Assembly (NCBI RefSeq): GCF_020091585.1
Contig: NZ_CP083582.1
Span: forward strand, 5,838,536-5,902,535
DNA length: 64,000 bases
Source of the DNA: Kovacikia minuta CCNUW1
GTDB lineage: Bacteria > Cyanobacteriota > Cyanobacteriia > Leptolyngbyales > Leptolyngbyaceae
Direction: 5' to 3'
Below are positions 28,064-37,946 of this stretch, one piece after another; within the stretch, counting starts at the first letter, position 1; each line of letters opens with the position of its first letter. The notes beneath the pieces were generated by a model. That model was not told the origin of the DNA. It saw nothing but the letters and a program-made list of their open reading frames with translations, and made no database searches. A program made the translations under genes and the position numbers.

Positions 28064-28582
28064 CTAAAGCTTTGCTTCCAGCGACTTGAGGTATTCCGTA
28101 TTCACGCCAGATTCGCGCATGAGGGCAATTTTTCCAGTGCGGGCGATTTCGCGGATGCCAAATTTGTTGAGCACCTGGACGATCGCCACCATTTTGCCAG
28201 GATCACCCACCACTTCCAGGGTGAGGGAATCTTCGGCGACATCCACGACCCGTGCCCGAAAGATTTGTGCCAGTTCGACAATTTCAGAGCGGTTAGAACT
28301 GGTGGCGTTGACTTTCATCAACATCAGTTCCCGCTCAACACAGGGAACTTCGGTGATGTCCTGCACTTTCAGGACATTGATCAGCTTATAGAGTTGCTTG
28401 GTTAGCTGCTCGATGCTGCGATCGTCCCCCGGAACCACCATTGTTATTCGGGATACGCCCATCTGTTCGGCAGGTCCAACCGCCAGGCTTTCAATGTTGA
28501 ACCCGCGACGGGCAAACAATCCGGCAATACGGGTCAGAACGCCCGCTTCGTCTTCAACCAGAACAGATAGGGTGTGCTTCAT
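28064..28582 (-). CDS. ilvH: Acetolactate synthase small (regulatory) subunit
   Basis: 172 residues, the standard length (gene also called ilvN). The N-terminal ACT domain reads [29 protein letters not shown], then [20 protein letters not shown]. The second domain includes [17 protein letters not shown] and the end [10 protein letters not shown]. It activates the large subunit and confers valine feedback on branched-chain amino acid synthesis. The catalytic subunit is not in the window. Nothing convincing occupies 28583-28916. Confidence 0.95.
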   Translation of the reverse strand: MKHTLSVLVEDEAGVLTRIAGLFARRGFNIESLAVGPAEQMGVSRITMVVPGDDRSIEQLTKQLYKLINVLKVQDITEVPCVERELMLMKVNATSSNRSEIVELAQIFRARVVDVAEDSLTLEVVGDPGKMVAIVQVLNKFGIREIARTGKIALMRESGVNTEYLKSLEAKL

Positions 28583-28916
28583 GGCAGTGGCAGAAAGGCA
28601 ATTGTGATGAAATGCTGAAAAAGGCTTCTCAATCTAAAGCCTAGCCTTTTATTCTATCGTGCTGTTTTACATTCCTGGAATCTTTAGAAAAAGAATTGTA
28701 GAGCTTTTTCCCCGACCCTTTGCGTCATTCTGCTGAGACTCTGGGAGCAAGCCAATGAAAAGAAACAAAGGGGCAACCAGGAGCGATGGGAAGATGCCCC
28801 AACCTTGAACGTATCAGTTTGGCAGGCTAATTCTGCTTTGGTAATTGTAGAAGAAACAAGGGACTCGTTGAGACATAACATCCCGCTTTCATCCACCCAT
28901 CCACCCCCTTCAATCT

Positions 28917-29057
28917 GATACCGATTTAAATGAACTTCTGGGCAAAGGCGAACAATCGTAGGGGCGAGTTTTGTTGAGATGGTTGGTTTAGATGAATCGG
29001 TACTGACTAAACCCGCCCCTATCGGCATCTGCCCTATTCTCAATTTAATTTGGTATC
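28917..29057. mobile_element. GATACC-family element, complete-looking copy (141 bp)
   Basis: Begins GATACC and ends GGTATC, a perfect 6-bp terminal inverted repeat. The arms carry the GTAGGGGCGAGTTT and AAACCCGCCCCTA pair. The right arm, reversed, reads GATACCAAATTAAATTGAG and matches copies at 7602 and 45965. It has no ORF. It lies between ilvH and the 3' end of the histidine kinase gene. Confidence 0.75.
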
Positions 29058-29063
29058 AATTCT

Positions 29064-32000
29064 TCATTCCTGTTTGAGGTATTTGGCAATTTCGCCAACT
29101 AACGCTCGCAGACTTACGGGCTTAGTTAGGTAACCATCAACACCTGCCGCCAGAATTTTTTCGCGATCGCTATCCATAGCAAAAGAGGTGACAGCAATGA
29201 TGGGGGTGAGGGCAATGTCCCCATCTGCTCGAATCCGGCGTGTGGCTTCCAGACCGTCCATTTCTGGCATTTGCACATCCATCACGATCGCATCGGGGCT
29301 TTCTGTTCGGGCAAGCTCCACCGCGTCTCGCCCATTCCTTGCCAGTACGATGCGATATCCCTGCGCTTCCAGGTATTGAGTCATGACCTGGACATTTGCA
29401 TCATTGTCTTCGGCAAGCAGGATGAGAGGGCGTGGGGCGTGGGGGGTGGGGGGTGGGGTGTGGGGAGAGGAGTTTTGAGTTTTAAGTTTTGAGTTTTGAA
29501 CTGGATTATGGGGTGTAGGGGGTGGGGGGTGGGGGGTGGGGAATGAATTTTCCCCCCTCTCTGCCCTCTCTCCCCAGCTTCTGCCCGCTGCCCGCTGCCC
29601 TTTGCCTGCTGCCCTTTGCCTTCTTCCTGCTGCCAGGGCAAAACTACCGTAAACCGACTGCCCTTCCCAACCGTACTTTCGACCTGGACACTACCACCGT
29701 GGAGTTCAACAACGCGCTGAACCATTGCCAATCCCAATCCTGTGCCGTCATAGCGGCGGGTGTAGGAGCTGTCTACCTGAACGAAGGGTTGGAATAGACG
29801 AGACAGGTCATCGGGGGCAATACCGATGCCACTGTCAATGATGGAAAAGTGAATTTGGGGGGTGGGGGGTGGGGACAAGTTTTGAGTTTTGAGTTCGAAG
29901 GTCGAAGTTTCGGGTTCAGGGGTCGAAGTTTCAGATTTGGAGCTGGAAGGTTCAAGTTCAGAGGTTGAAGTTTTGAGTTCGGAGGTCGAAGTTTCGGGTT
30001 CAGGGGTCGAAGTTTCAGATTTGGAGCTGGAAGGTTCAAGTTCAGAGGTTGAAGTTTTGAGTTCGGAGGTCGAAGTTTCGGGTTCAGGGGTCGAAGTTTC
30101 AGATTTGGAGCTGGAAGGTTCAAGTTCAGAGGTTGAAGTTTTGAGTTCGGAGGTCGAAGTTTCGAGTTCAGCACTTGAAGCTTTGGGTTCAGAGGTTGAA
30201 GTTTCAATTTCAGAAGTCGAAACTGGTTTTTGATTGGTCAAATTTGAATTTTCGCCTCCTGCCTTCTGGCTTCTGGCTCCTGGCTGCTGCTCCCAGATCC
30301 CCACGTCAATCCGAACTTCTCCACCTTCGGGGGTAAATTTGACGGCATTGCTGAGTAGATTGATCAGGACCTGCCGCATGCGGCGTTCATCTACTTGAAT
30401 CTTGCCCAGGTTCTGAGGGATATGAGCACTGAGCTTGATTTTTTTCTTGAATGCTTGCTGCTTCACGAAGGTCAGGCTGGAGTCACACAGCCCTTTGATG
30501 GAGGTCGGGGAGAGGGTCAGATCCATCTTGCCTGCTTCAATTTTGGCAAGATCGAGAATGTCATTGATCAGCGCTAGCAAGTGTTTCCCGCTCTTCTCTA
30601 GAGTGCCAAGGGATTTTTGTTGTTCTTCTGTCAGGGGACCGCAAACCTCATCCTGAAGCGCTTCGGAGATGCCGAGAATGGCATTCAGGGGTGTTCGCAG
30701 TTCATGGCTCATATTTGCCAGGAAGGTGCTCTTGGAGCGGTTAGCGCTTTCGGCGGCTTCTTTGGCACGTTGCAGGTCTACTTCCGCCTGCTTACGATCG
30801 CTAATATCGGTATGCGACCCAGCAATTCGGATGGCAACCCCTGCTTCATCCCACAGGGCTTGTCCCCGCGACAGAATCCACTTGTTGGTGCCGTTTTTGC
30901 AGCGCAAACGATATTCGGCAATGTAGTAGGGGGTTTTGCCTTCAATATGTGCCCGATGGATTGCCAGGACTGCTTCCCGATCGTCGGGATGGATCCGCTG
31001 CTCCCATTCCTCAATAGAGTTGGAAATTTCGGAATCGGTGTAGCCAAGCATCTCTTTCCACCGAGTAGAGTAAAAGACTTCATTGGTTTTCAGGTTCCAG
31101 TCCCAGATGCCATCGTTATTGCCACGAACTGCCAGTTGCCAGCGTTCTTCGCTGGTTTGCAGGGCAGCAAAGAGTTGCCGTAGTTCTGCTTCCGATGCGG
31201 TCAGTGCTGCCTGCGCGGTTATCCGATCGCGAATCTCTTGCTGGAGTTCTGCCGTCCGATCTGCGACCCTCAATTCCAGATCTTCATTGGTTTTTTCTAG
31301 CGCTGCAAAGGACTCCCGCAACTGCTGTGCCATCCGGTTGAAGGAATTTGCCAGTGTTTCTAGTTCGGTAATCCCCTGCACCGAAACCTGTTGAACCAGA
31401 TTGCCAGTTGCGATCGCCTGCGCAGCACGATTCAACCGACTAACAGGTTGGGTGATCCAGCGGGCGGTTAGTAAACCTAGCGCTGTTGCCAGTCCAAAAG
31501 CTGCTAAACAGAGCCAGATGGTTACTTGAGTGTTGTGATTAATTTGAGACAGAAAATCTGCTTCTGGAACCACAACCACAATGAGCCAGTTCAACCCTTT
31601 ATCGTCGCGAAAGGGAGTTATGTCCAGAAATTGCCGCTTACCTTGAATGGAAAAGTCCAGTTGGGTCGAAGTTTTCAGTTGTTTCAGCTCTGGAAGTTTG
31701 GTTTGGACAAATTGCGCGGTGGCTTTTGTTAAATCATTCGCGCTCTCCCATGCCATAAACGTTTCCGGCTGCTGTTTTGGGGCTGAATCACGCCGAAAGG
31801 GTTGTTCCGAAGTCGAAGTTGCCACTAACTTTCCAGTCGGTTCGATGATAAACGTTTGTCCCGTTTTACCAACTTTTAGACTGCGTAAGAAGTCGCTAAA
31901 TCGAGTCAGGTCAACGTTTGCTAACAGCACTCCTTGCAACTGGCGTTGTTGATTGTAGAAAGGTTGGGCTGCACCGATGTAGAGCGTTCGCCCGTTAATT

Positions 32001-32632
32001 TGGGAATAAATATCAGTCCATATGGGTTTACCCGCTGCAATGGCTTCCCTATACCAGGAACGGGTGCGAGGGTCAAAGTTGGGTTTGTAATCAAGAATCT
32101 GGAGGTTCCGTTGCTGCACGGAACCTGAGCCAAATTGAAGGATCTCGGAAACAGAATCATCTGCCGCAGATACGCGGTAGGTGCGGTAGTCGAAACCAGT
32201 TCCTGGGGAAGCAACCCTGAGCGTCAATGTGCCATTATCAAGACGTTCTGCGCCAACACTGGTTTTTTGCTCCAAGCTCAATCCAGTGAAAGTGAGGTGA
32301 TTAAAAATCTGGATTTGAGCAAGGAAGTGCCGTTCTAGGGCAGGAATGTCTTGAATCTTCAGTTGACCCAGGCGAAGGGCGATCGCATTACTTTGGTTGA
32401 CCTGATGGGGGGTTTCCAGATATGCCCGCAGGTTTTGCTCGACCCGATTGGTTAGTTCGCTGCGCAACTGCTTCGCAACATTATCCACATCCGCCTGCCC
32501 ATTGCGAATCGACAACCCGGCAACCAATCCAACCAGTGAAATTTGCAACAGAAACGGCACGATCAACACCTGCCGAAGGGAAGCACCTTTTGCCAAACTC
32601 GTCAGCGATCGTTGCAGCGGAAAAGGATTCAT
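29064..32632 (-). pseudogene. Hybrid sensor histidine kinase, receiver domain out of frame
   Basis: Domains in order: membrane segment (about 20-45), dCache-type sensor (about 50-350), membrane segment TIWLCLAAFGLATALGLL, HAMP, coiled coil, PAS/PAC (GIWDWNLKTNEVFYS), HisKA with FLANMSHELRTPLN, and HATPase with QVLINLLSNAVKF and DSGIGIAPDD and GTGLGLAMVQ. About 145 low-complexity residues (roughly 778-924) are inserted between N and G1 boxes. After a second proline/threonine-rich repeat tract the frame ends at 29381, while the receiver domain (LLAEDNDANVQVMTQYL, phosphoacceptor in IVMDVQMPEMDG) continues in another frame to 29064. The frame change falls in or beside simple repeats, so it may be real length variation or an assembly artefact. 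Start ATG 32632 (TTG 32650 possible). Confidence 0.85.
29889..30210. repeat. 84-bp coding minisatellite in the histidine kinase gene
   Basis: About three tandem 84-bp units with degenerate flanking units; each encodes 28 residues of the type SELKTSTSELEPSSSKSE and TSTPEPETST. Units are nearly identical at the DNA level, pointing to recent expansion. Because 84 is divisible by 3, changes in copy number keep the frame. A separate G-rich GGGGTGGG tract (29430-29560 on the plus strand) lies further downstream and is where the reading frame is lost. Confidence 0.88.
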
Positions 32633-32800
32633 GCCGATTTTGAAGTGCAAATTCGCGAATTGCAGGATTCTGATTGTATCGCTCTAGCCATCAAGATAAG
32701 TAGAGACCCCTAAATAAACTTAGGATTGCTGAAAGCTCGTGCCTGTTAGCTTTCAGCCTGTTTGGTTAAATGCTGCTCACCCCCAAGGATAGGTAAACAG

Positions 32801-33729
32801 CTATTCTGTCACCAATTTCCGAATCTGAACGGGGGTCAACTCTTCTACATTGTTGAAAACTACTTTTGCGCCTGCTTTTTGCAGGGTCGCTGCATAGGTT
32901 TGACTTTGTTCCGCTGTGTCCTGCACATGGGGCGGCAACACTCCAACCCCAACCCAGCGGCGATCGGGGCACTGCTGACGAGCATTTTCAACCGTATACA
33001 TATCTGCTACGGTGTCTCCCACGTAAATAATCGGCACCTTTGAACCGGGCTGCTCCAACCTCTCCACCGTCTGCAACAATCCGATCGGATTGGGCTTACC
33101 GGGGGCATCTTCCATCGCGACCAGCACCGGAGACTGTAAACCCAACCGTTTTTCCAGAACATAGCGGGCTGAACCAGTGGTTGCCCCACTGAAGAAACCC
33201 CACCCAATTCCCGCATCAGTTAATTGTTCCAGGTATGTTGCCCGCATCAGTAGAGGTTCCTGGCAGATATAGCCTGTCCAGTGAATAGGGTCAGGTCCCC
33301 GATAACGGGACTGGAAGAAAGCAACGAGTTCCGGGTAGGTGAAGGAGGGGGGTGTGGGGTGTGGGGTGTGGGGTGTGGGGTGCGGGGTGTGGGGTGCGGG
33401 GTGTGGGGTGTGGCGGTAGGGGTGTGGGGTGTGAGGTGTGGGGTGTGGGGTGTGGCGGTAGGGGAGGTAGGGCGTGGCTGACCTTGACGTTCAAAGTAGC
33501 GATAGATTAATTCCTGGGATGCTTCCCAGTCGTTATTCCAAATGCCTTCGGATTTGAGTTGATCAATTTCTACCTGGGCAGGACGGTAGGCTCCGTTGGT
33601 GAAATGCTCGACTGTGTCCGCCAGTGCCCGTCGGTAGGAACCGCCCACGTCTCGCACCACCCCATCAATGTCAAATACTACAATGGCTGATTTTGTAGTC
33701 GGTATGCTCAAATGATTTGCTGACTCCAT
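32801..33729 (-). pseudogene. HAD-superfamily hydrolase, halves joined by a 7-bp repeat array in different frames
   Basis: The first half (ATG 33729, AGGAGAA site 5 bases upstream) has HAD motif I in IVVFDIDGVVRDVGGSYRRAL and runs to YRYFERQGQPR. The second half, in another frame, contains TYPELVAFFQSRYRG, DPIHWTGYICQEPLL, MRATYLEQLTDAG, motif II FFSGATTG and motifs III/IV with KPNPIGLL and IIYVGDTVADM, to the stop at 32801. This matches the layout of cyanobacterial HAD-IA proteins (hyp1 type as I recall). Between them about 17 heptamers GGGGTGT replace part of the cap region. As drawn, the first frame ends at 33247. One more or one fewer base, or a different unit number, would restore a continuous protein. 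Confidence 0.82.
33346..33466. repeat. Heptanucleotide STRR array (GGGGTGT) inside the HAD gene
   Basis: About 17 consecutive 7-bp units, mostly GGGGTGT with GGGGTGC, GAGGTGT and two GGCGGTA variants. On the coding strand it encodes Thr/Pro/His repeats (TPHTPHPTPRTPHP type). Gain or loss of one unit shifts the frame by one. Confidence 0.92.
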
Positions 33730-33838
33730 CAGTTCTCCTGCAAATGAGATCAAATAAGACATGGATATTCCTACAACCCTACGATAGAATTGTGGGTTGA
33801 AAAGTTATCAAGTATTTGGGACGTGCTGGAGGTTTGGG

Positions 33839-34138
33839 TTGTCTAAATTTATTTTGAAAGTTCTCTGGCTGGATGAGAACGTTGCGTTAGCGGTAGATCA
33901 GGTTGTTGGGAAAGGCAGCAGTCCCCTGACATCTTATTTTTTCTGGCCCCGGAATGATGCCTGGGAGCAACTAAAGAACGAGTTAGAAGCCAAACACTGG
34001 ATTTCTGAAATCGATCGGGTTGAGTTGTTGAACAAAGCAACCGAAGTGATTAACTACTGGCAAGAGGAAGGCAAGCGGCGTCCGATGGCGGAAGCTCAAG
34101 CGAAATTTCCAGAAGTAACGTTCACAGGCAGCGCCTGA
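33839..34138 (+). CDS. Ribosome-associated protein PSRP-3 (Ycf65)
   Basis: 99 residues starting at a TTG codon: [25 protein letters not shown] site at 33828-33832 sits 6 bases before this TTG, and the family starts at the same place, so the longer open frame upstream is not used. The block [17 protein letters not shown] and INYWQEEG are diagnostic of PSRP-3, a plastid/cyanobacterial 30S protein (Ycf65). Divergent from the HAD gene with 109 bp between. Confidence 0.92.
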   Translation: MSKFILKVLWLDENVALAVDQVVGKGSSPLTSYFFWPRNDAWEQLKNELEAKHWISEIDRVELLNKATEVINYWQEEGKRRPMAEAQAKFPEVTFTGSA

Positions 34139-34700
34139 TTAATGGGCGATCTCAGTTTCGCTTCCTTGCCTGGCGAGTGAACCCTGTCACCGTTATTATT
34201 TTCCTCCGTGGGGTTGTTCTGTAACTTCCCTACGTGGGGAGGGTTGTTGTGACATGGGTACAGTTCCCCCTGTGCCATCTTTGGGATTTTTCCTAAGCAA
34301 TACCGGGAAAGCGTTCTAGATTCCTGATCAAATGCCGATCGCTCTGACTTTGGGATGGTAAAGTTAGGGCGCATTTCGCATTAGTATGATTCGGTATAAG
34401 CCCTGTGCCAGCAATTTTGCCCTCTGCCTTTTGCTTCTACCGTTTTCTTACCTAGGCACCCGTGCCCTCCCCCCATCCTCAAGCATCAAGATAGGGAGCC
34501 AAAAGCAGGAGTCAGAAGTCAGGAAGGGGAAGCCATTCCGGGTTTTGACTCCTAACTTTTAGATTCCATTTTCTATTTAGGTACAGGCAAATATATTTGT
34601 GACTTTAGACATCATTTGCTACGGTTTATTACAGTAACGTTACTCTTTCTTTACATTTCTCTTTGTAATTTCAGGATATTTCCCCCAGGTAGGTAGCTCC
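34139..34700. other. 560-bp intergenic region before glgB
   Basis: No gene seen. It holds a small inverted repeat of the GGAGCC/GACTCC word type (34495-34575) and a stretch just before glgB that is AT-rich and probably carries its promoter (34580-34690). The minus-strand frame 34096-34374 overlaps PSRP-3 and has no motif. Confidence 0.45.
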
Positions 34701-37010
34701 ATGACAACAACCATTACCCCGGACCAAGTAGAGCGGATTGTTTGGAACCAACATCAAGATCCGTTTGAAGTGCTGGGTCCCCATCCCATTGAACAGGATG
34801 GAAAACCCGCCTGGGTAGTGCGAGCGTACCAGCCAAGTGCGGAAGCTGTTTGGGTTGTCTTCCCTGAGGAGCGGGTAGAATACCCAATGCATCCCATTCA
34901 TCACAACCATTTTTTTGAATGTGTTATCGAAATTCCTGAACTCAAAAACTACCAGCTTCGGCTAAAAGAAGGAGAGCACGAACGGGTTATTTATGATCCC
35001 TATGGGTTCCGCTCTCCCTACTTAACAGACTTTGACATTCATCTGTTTGCTGAAGGAAATCACCACCGGATTTATGAAAAGCTGGGTGCCCACCTGACCG
35101 AAGTTAACGGAATCCAAGGAGTTTACTTCGCAGTTTGGGCACCCAATGCTCGAAATGTTTCCGTCCTGGGCGATTTTAATTTCTGGGATGGTCGCAAGCA
35201 TCAAATGCGGCGGATTGGGAATGGCGTTTGGGAACTGTTCGTTCCGGAAGTGAAGGTGGGCGATCGCTACAAATACGAAATTAAAAACCACGAAGGTCAC
35301 ATTTACGAAAAATCTGACCCCTACGGCTTCCAGCAAGAACCGCGCCCCAAAACCGCATCGATCGTCACTGACCTGGACACCTACACCTGGCACGATGATG
35401 ACTGGATCGAAAAACGTCGCCACACAGAACCTTTAACCCACCCCATCTCTGTGTATGAGGTTCACTTAGGCTCCTGGTTACACGCCTCTTCCGCCGAACC
35501 TGCCAGATTACCCGATGGCACCGAAGAACCCGTTGTGATTGTTTCGGAACTTAAACCGGGTGCCCGCTTCCTGACCTACCGGGAACTGGCAGCAAAACTG
35601 ATTCCCTACGTCAAAGAGTTGGGCTTCACCCACATCGAATTGTTACCGATCGCCGAACACCCCTTCGATGGCTCCTGGGGTTATCAGGTTATTGGGCATT
35701 ATGCCTGTACTTCCCGCTATGGCACACCCCAGGACTTTATGTATTTTGTCGATCAATGCCACCAAAATGGCATTGGCGTCATCGTAGACTGGGTTCCGGG
35801 TCATTTCCCCAAGGATGGTCATGGTTTAGCCTTCTTTGATGGCACCCATCTCTATGAACACGCCGATCCGCGCAAGGGCGAACACAAGGAATGGGGCACT
35901 CTGGTCTTCAACTACGCGCGCAATGAGGTCCGCAATTATCTGGTTGCGAATGCCCTCTTTTGGTTTGATAAGTACCACATTGACGGAATTCGGGTCGATG
36001 CGGTTGCCTCCATGCTCTACCTTGACTACTGCCGAGAACCGGGTGAATGGGTCACCAACCAGTACGGGGGACGGGAAAACATCGAAGCTGCGGATTTTGT
36101 CCGCCAGATGAACCATGTGATCTTTAGCTATTTTCCTGGCATCCTCTCGATCGCGGAAGAGTCCACATCCTGGCCCATGGTTTCCTGGCCCACCTATGTG
36201 GGTGGTTTGGGCTTTAACCTGAAATGGAACATGGGTTGGATGCATGACATGCTCGACTACTTCCATATGGACCCGTGGTTCCGCCAGTTCCACCAAAACA
36301 ATGTCACCTTCAGCATCTGGTATAACCACAGCGAAAATTTTATGCTGGCGCTTTCCCATGATGAGGTGGTGCATGGCAAAAGCCCGATGATTGGCAAGAT
36401 GCCTGGGGATGAATGGCAAAAGTTTGCGAATTTACGATGTCTCTACTCGTTTATGTTTGCTCACCCCGGCAAAAAGACGTTGTTTATGAGTATGGAGTTT
36501 GGGCAGTGGAGCGAGTGGAATGTCTGGGGTGATCTGGAATGGCACCTGCTGCAATATGAGTCCCACCAGAAACTGAAAAACTTTATTTCAGTTCTGAATC
36601 ATCTCTACCGAAATGAGCCTGCGCTCTATGATCAGGATTTTGCTCAAGAAGGGTTTGAGTGGATTGACTGTAGCGATAACCGTCATAGTGTGGTTTCTTT
36701 TATCCGACGATCGAAAGATTCAGATGAGTTTGTTGTAACGGTTTGCAATTTTACGCCCCAACCCCACTCCCACTATCGGGTCGGAGTGCCAGAAAAGGGA
36801 TTTTACACCGAATTGCTTAACAGCGACTCCCGTGAGTACGGTGGCAGCAACATGGGCAACCTGGGTGGTAAGTGGACGGATGATTGGTCTTACCATAACC
36901 GCCCCTACTCGCTGGATCTGTGTTTGCCTCCTCTGGGAACGCTGATCTTGAAGCTCGATCGGAAGAAAACGGAAGCAGCCCTAAAGGGCAATGATTACCA
37001 GGAGTCGTGA
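34701..37010 (+). CDS. glgB: 1,4-alpha-glucan branching enzyme GlgB
   Basis: 769 residues. Begins MTTTITPDQVERIVWNQHQDPFEVLGPHP, read in parts, an N-terminal CBM48-like module, then a second CBM48 (VYFAVWAPNARNVSVLGDFN). The GH13 barrel has ELLPIAEHPFDGSWGYQ, DWVPGHFP, nucleophile Asp in DGIRVDAVASML, acid/base Glu in IAEESTSWP and LSHDEVVHGK. It makes alpha-1,6 branches in glycogen. Full length for the cyanobacterial type. Confidence 0.97.
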   Translation: MTTTITPDQVERIVWNQHQDPFEVLGPHPIEQDGKPAWVVRAYQPSAEAVWVVFPEERVEYPMHPIHHNHFFECVIEIPELKNYQLRLKEGEHERVIYDPYGFRSPYLTDFDIHLFAEGNHHRIYEKLGAHLTEVNGIQGVYFAVWAPNARNVSVLGDFNFWDGRKHQMRRIGNGVWELFVPEVKVGDRYKYEIKNHEGHIYEKSDPYGFQQEPRPKTASIVTDLDTYTWHDDDWIEKRRHTEPLTHPISVYEVHLGSWLHASSAEPARLPDGTEEPVVIVSELKPGARFLTYRELAAKLIPYVKELGFTHIELLPIAEHPFDGSWGYQVIGHYACTSRYGTPQDFMYFVDQCHQNGIGVIVDWVPGHFPKDGHGLAFFDGTHLYEHADPRKGEHKEWGTLVFNYARNEVRNYLVANALFWFDKYHIDGIRVDAVASMLYLDYCREPGEWVTNQYGGRENIEAADFVRQMNHVIFSYFPGILSIAEESTSWPMVSWPTYVGGLGFNLKWNMGWMHDMLDYFHMDPWFRQFHQNNVTFSIWYNHSENFMLALSHDEVVHGKSPMIGKMPGDEWQKFANLRCLYSFMFAHPGKKTLFMSMEFGQWSEWNVWGDLEWHLLQYESHQKLKNFISVLNHLYRNEPALYDQDFAQEGFEWIDCSDNRHSVVSFIRRSKDSDEFVVTVCNFTPQPHSHYRVGVPEKGFYTELLNSDSREYGGSNMGNLGGKWTDDWSYHNRPYSLDLCLPPLGTLILKLDRKKTEAALKGNDYQES

Positions 37011-37013
37011 TAA

Positions 37014-37046
37014 CTGTAGAGATGTTCCGCCGGAGCGTCTCTACAG
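37014..37046. repeat. 33-bp palindrome downstream of glgB, copy 1
   Basis: CTGTAGAGATGTTCCGCC and its near-complement GGAGCGTCTCTACAG form a hairpin that begins 4 bases after the glgB stop. A sister of the same length and arrangement is at 43843-43875, also just after a stop codon. There is no T-run, so it is probably a mobile extragenic palindrome that may stabilise 3' ends. Confidence 0.75.
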
Positions 37047-37072
37047 CATAGGAATAGAATATCTGCACGTAC

Positions 37073-37633
37073 TTAATAGCAGTACTTCCCATCCTGCATC
37101 TGGGGTTTGTCCCTACCCTGGCGAACAACGCCGATCAATGTAGACACAATCACACACCGCTTGGTTCTTCCACCTGCTTTACCAGATAGGGTCAGCCGCC
37201 CCAGTTGCCCGTTGACATTGCCATTTTCATCAAATTGAACCCGTCGAACTCCATTTGAAGTCTGGAGGGTCGTTTCCGCATCCAGGCGAATGTTTGGATC
37301 AAGGTTCTTCCATACTGCATTTGTCGGCGACAAACTGGCAGGATGGATTGCCCACTGAACGACCTCGTTCCACTCCCGAAAGCTGGCTTGCCAGGTGAGA
37401 TGGTTTCTTCTGGCGGTACTCTGGGCATCTCGCATGACCTGATAAACCTCAGCCTGAGCTGCATTGAGACGAGAGACAGTCATAAACGAAGCCCATCCAG
37501 GAGCCATAATTGCCAACAAGATACCGAGTATGGCAACAATTACAATACTTTCAAGAATCGTGAATCCCCTGGCAGACGATCGATTTAAGAACTGTCCAAT
37601 CAAGACAGCTCCAGATTGAATATAAAGTTTCAT
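37073..37633 (-). CDS. Type IV pilin-like / pseudopilin protein (GspH type)
   Basis: 186 residues from the ATG at 37633; an upstream start at 37663 is possible. A class III signal sequence is present: ARGFTILESIVIVAILGILLAIMAP, where cleavage would follow Gly, with Phe at +1 and Glu at +5. The soluble domain has FREWNEVVQWAIHPAS and LTLSGKAGGRTKRCVIVSTLIGVVR, like minor GspH/FimT pilins. It would be processed by PilD and depend on PilB/PilC, which are encoded at 15-19.7 kb. Confidence 0.87.
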   Translation of the reverse strand: MKLYIQSGAVLIGQFLNRSSARGFTILESIVIVAILGILLAIMAPGWASFMTVSRLNAAQAEVYQVMRDAQSTARRNHLTWQASFREWNEVVQWAIHPASLSPTNAVWKNLDPNIRLDAETTLQTSNGVRRVQFDENGNVNGQLGRLTLSGKAGGRTKRCVIVSTLIGVVRQGRDKPQMQDGKYCY

Positions 37634-37767
37634 AGAAAGGCACCCTGATGAATCAACAAGCATTTAATATGCTCGTAGAATTAGGATGCCCGAAAAATCT
37701 TTGGAGGCAACAAAAACAGTCGTACTATTCTGCTTTTAGTTAGAAAACAGGGGTTAGGAGCTAGGAG

Positions 37768-37873
37768 CTAGAGCATCGGTACAGTATTTCGAGAAACCGG
37801 GTTTCTGGTGAGGATATGCAACGAAACTTGAGCATCTCACAGAAGAAACCCGGTTTCTGTACCGGCGTTCTAG
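37768..37873. mobile_element. 106-bp MITE-like element, copy 2
   Basis: Differs from 8183-8288 at two positions only, same orientation, same CTAG ends. It is inserted among GGAGCTAG/CTAGCTCC words, so the flanks themselves also form an inverted repeat. The rest of 37664-37946 has no gene. Confidence 0.8.
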
Positions 37874-37946
37874 CTCCTAACTCCTAGCTCCTAACTCCTG
37901 ACTTCTGCCTCTCTCAAATCGGTTGCCGAATTAACGCTGATGACTC

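Noticed and set aside
28684-29043. Minus-strand frame of 119 codons
   Set aside because: It runs through the GATACC-family element at 28917-29057 and has no recognisable domain.
29773-30207. Minus-strand Pro/Asn/Leu-rich repetitive frame
   Set aside because: It is another reading of the 84-bp minisatellite; the SEL.TST frame is the one continuous with kinase motifs.
30617-31183. Plus-strand open frame of 188 codons
   Set aside because: Antisense to the PAS/HisKA part of the histidine kinase.
35826-36419. Minus-strand frame of 197 codons in glgB
   Set aside because: Antisense to the catalytic barrel of glgB, no independent support.
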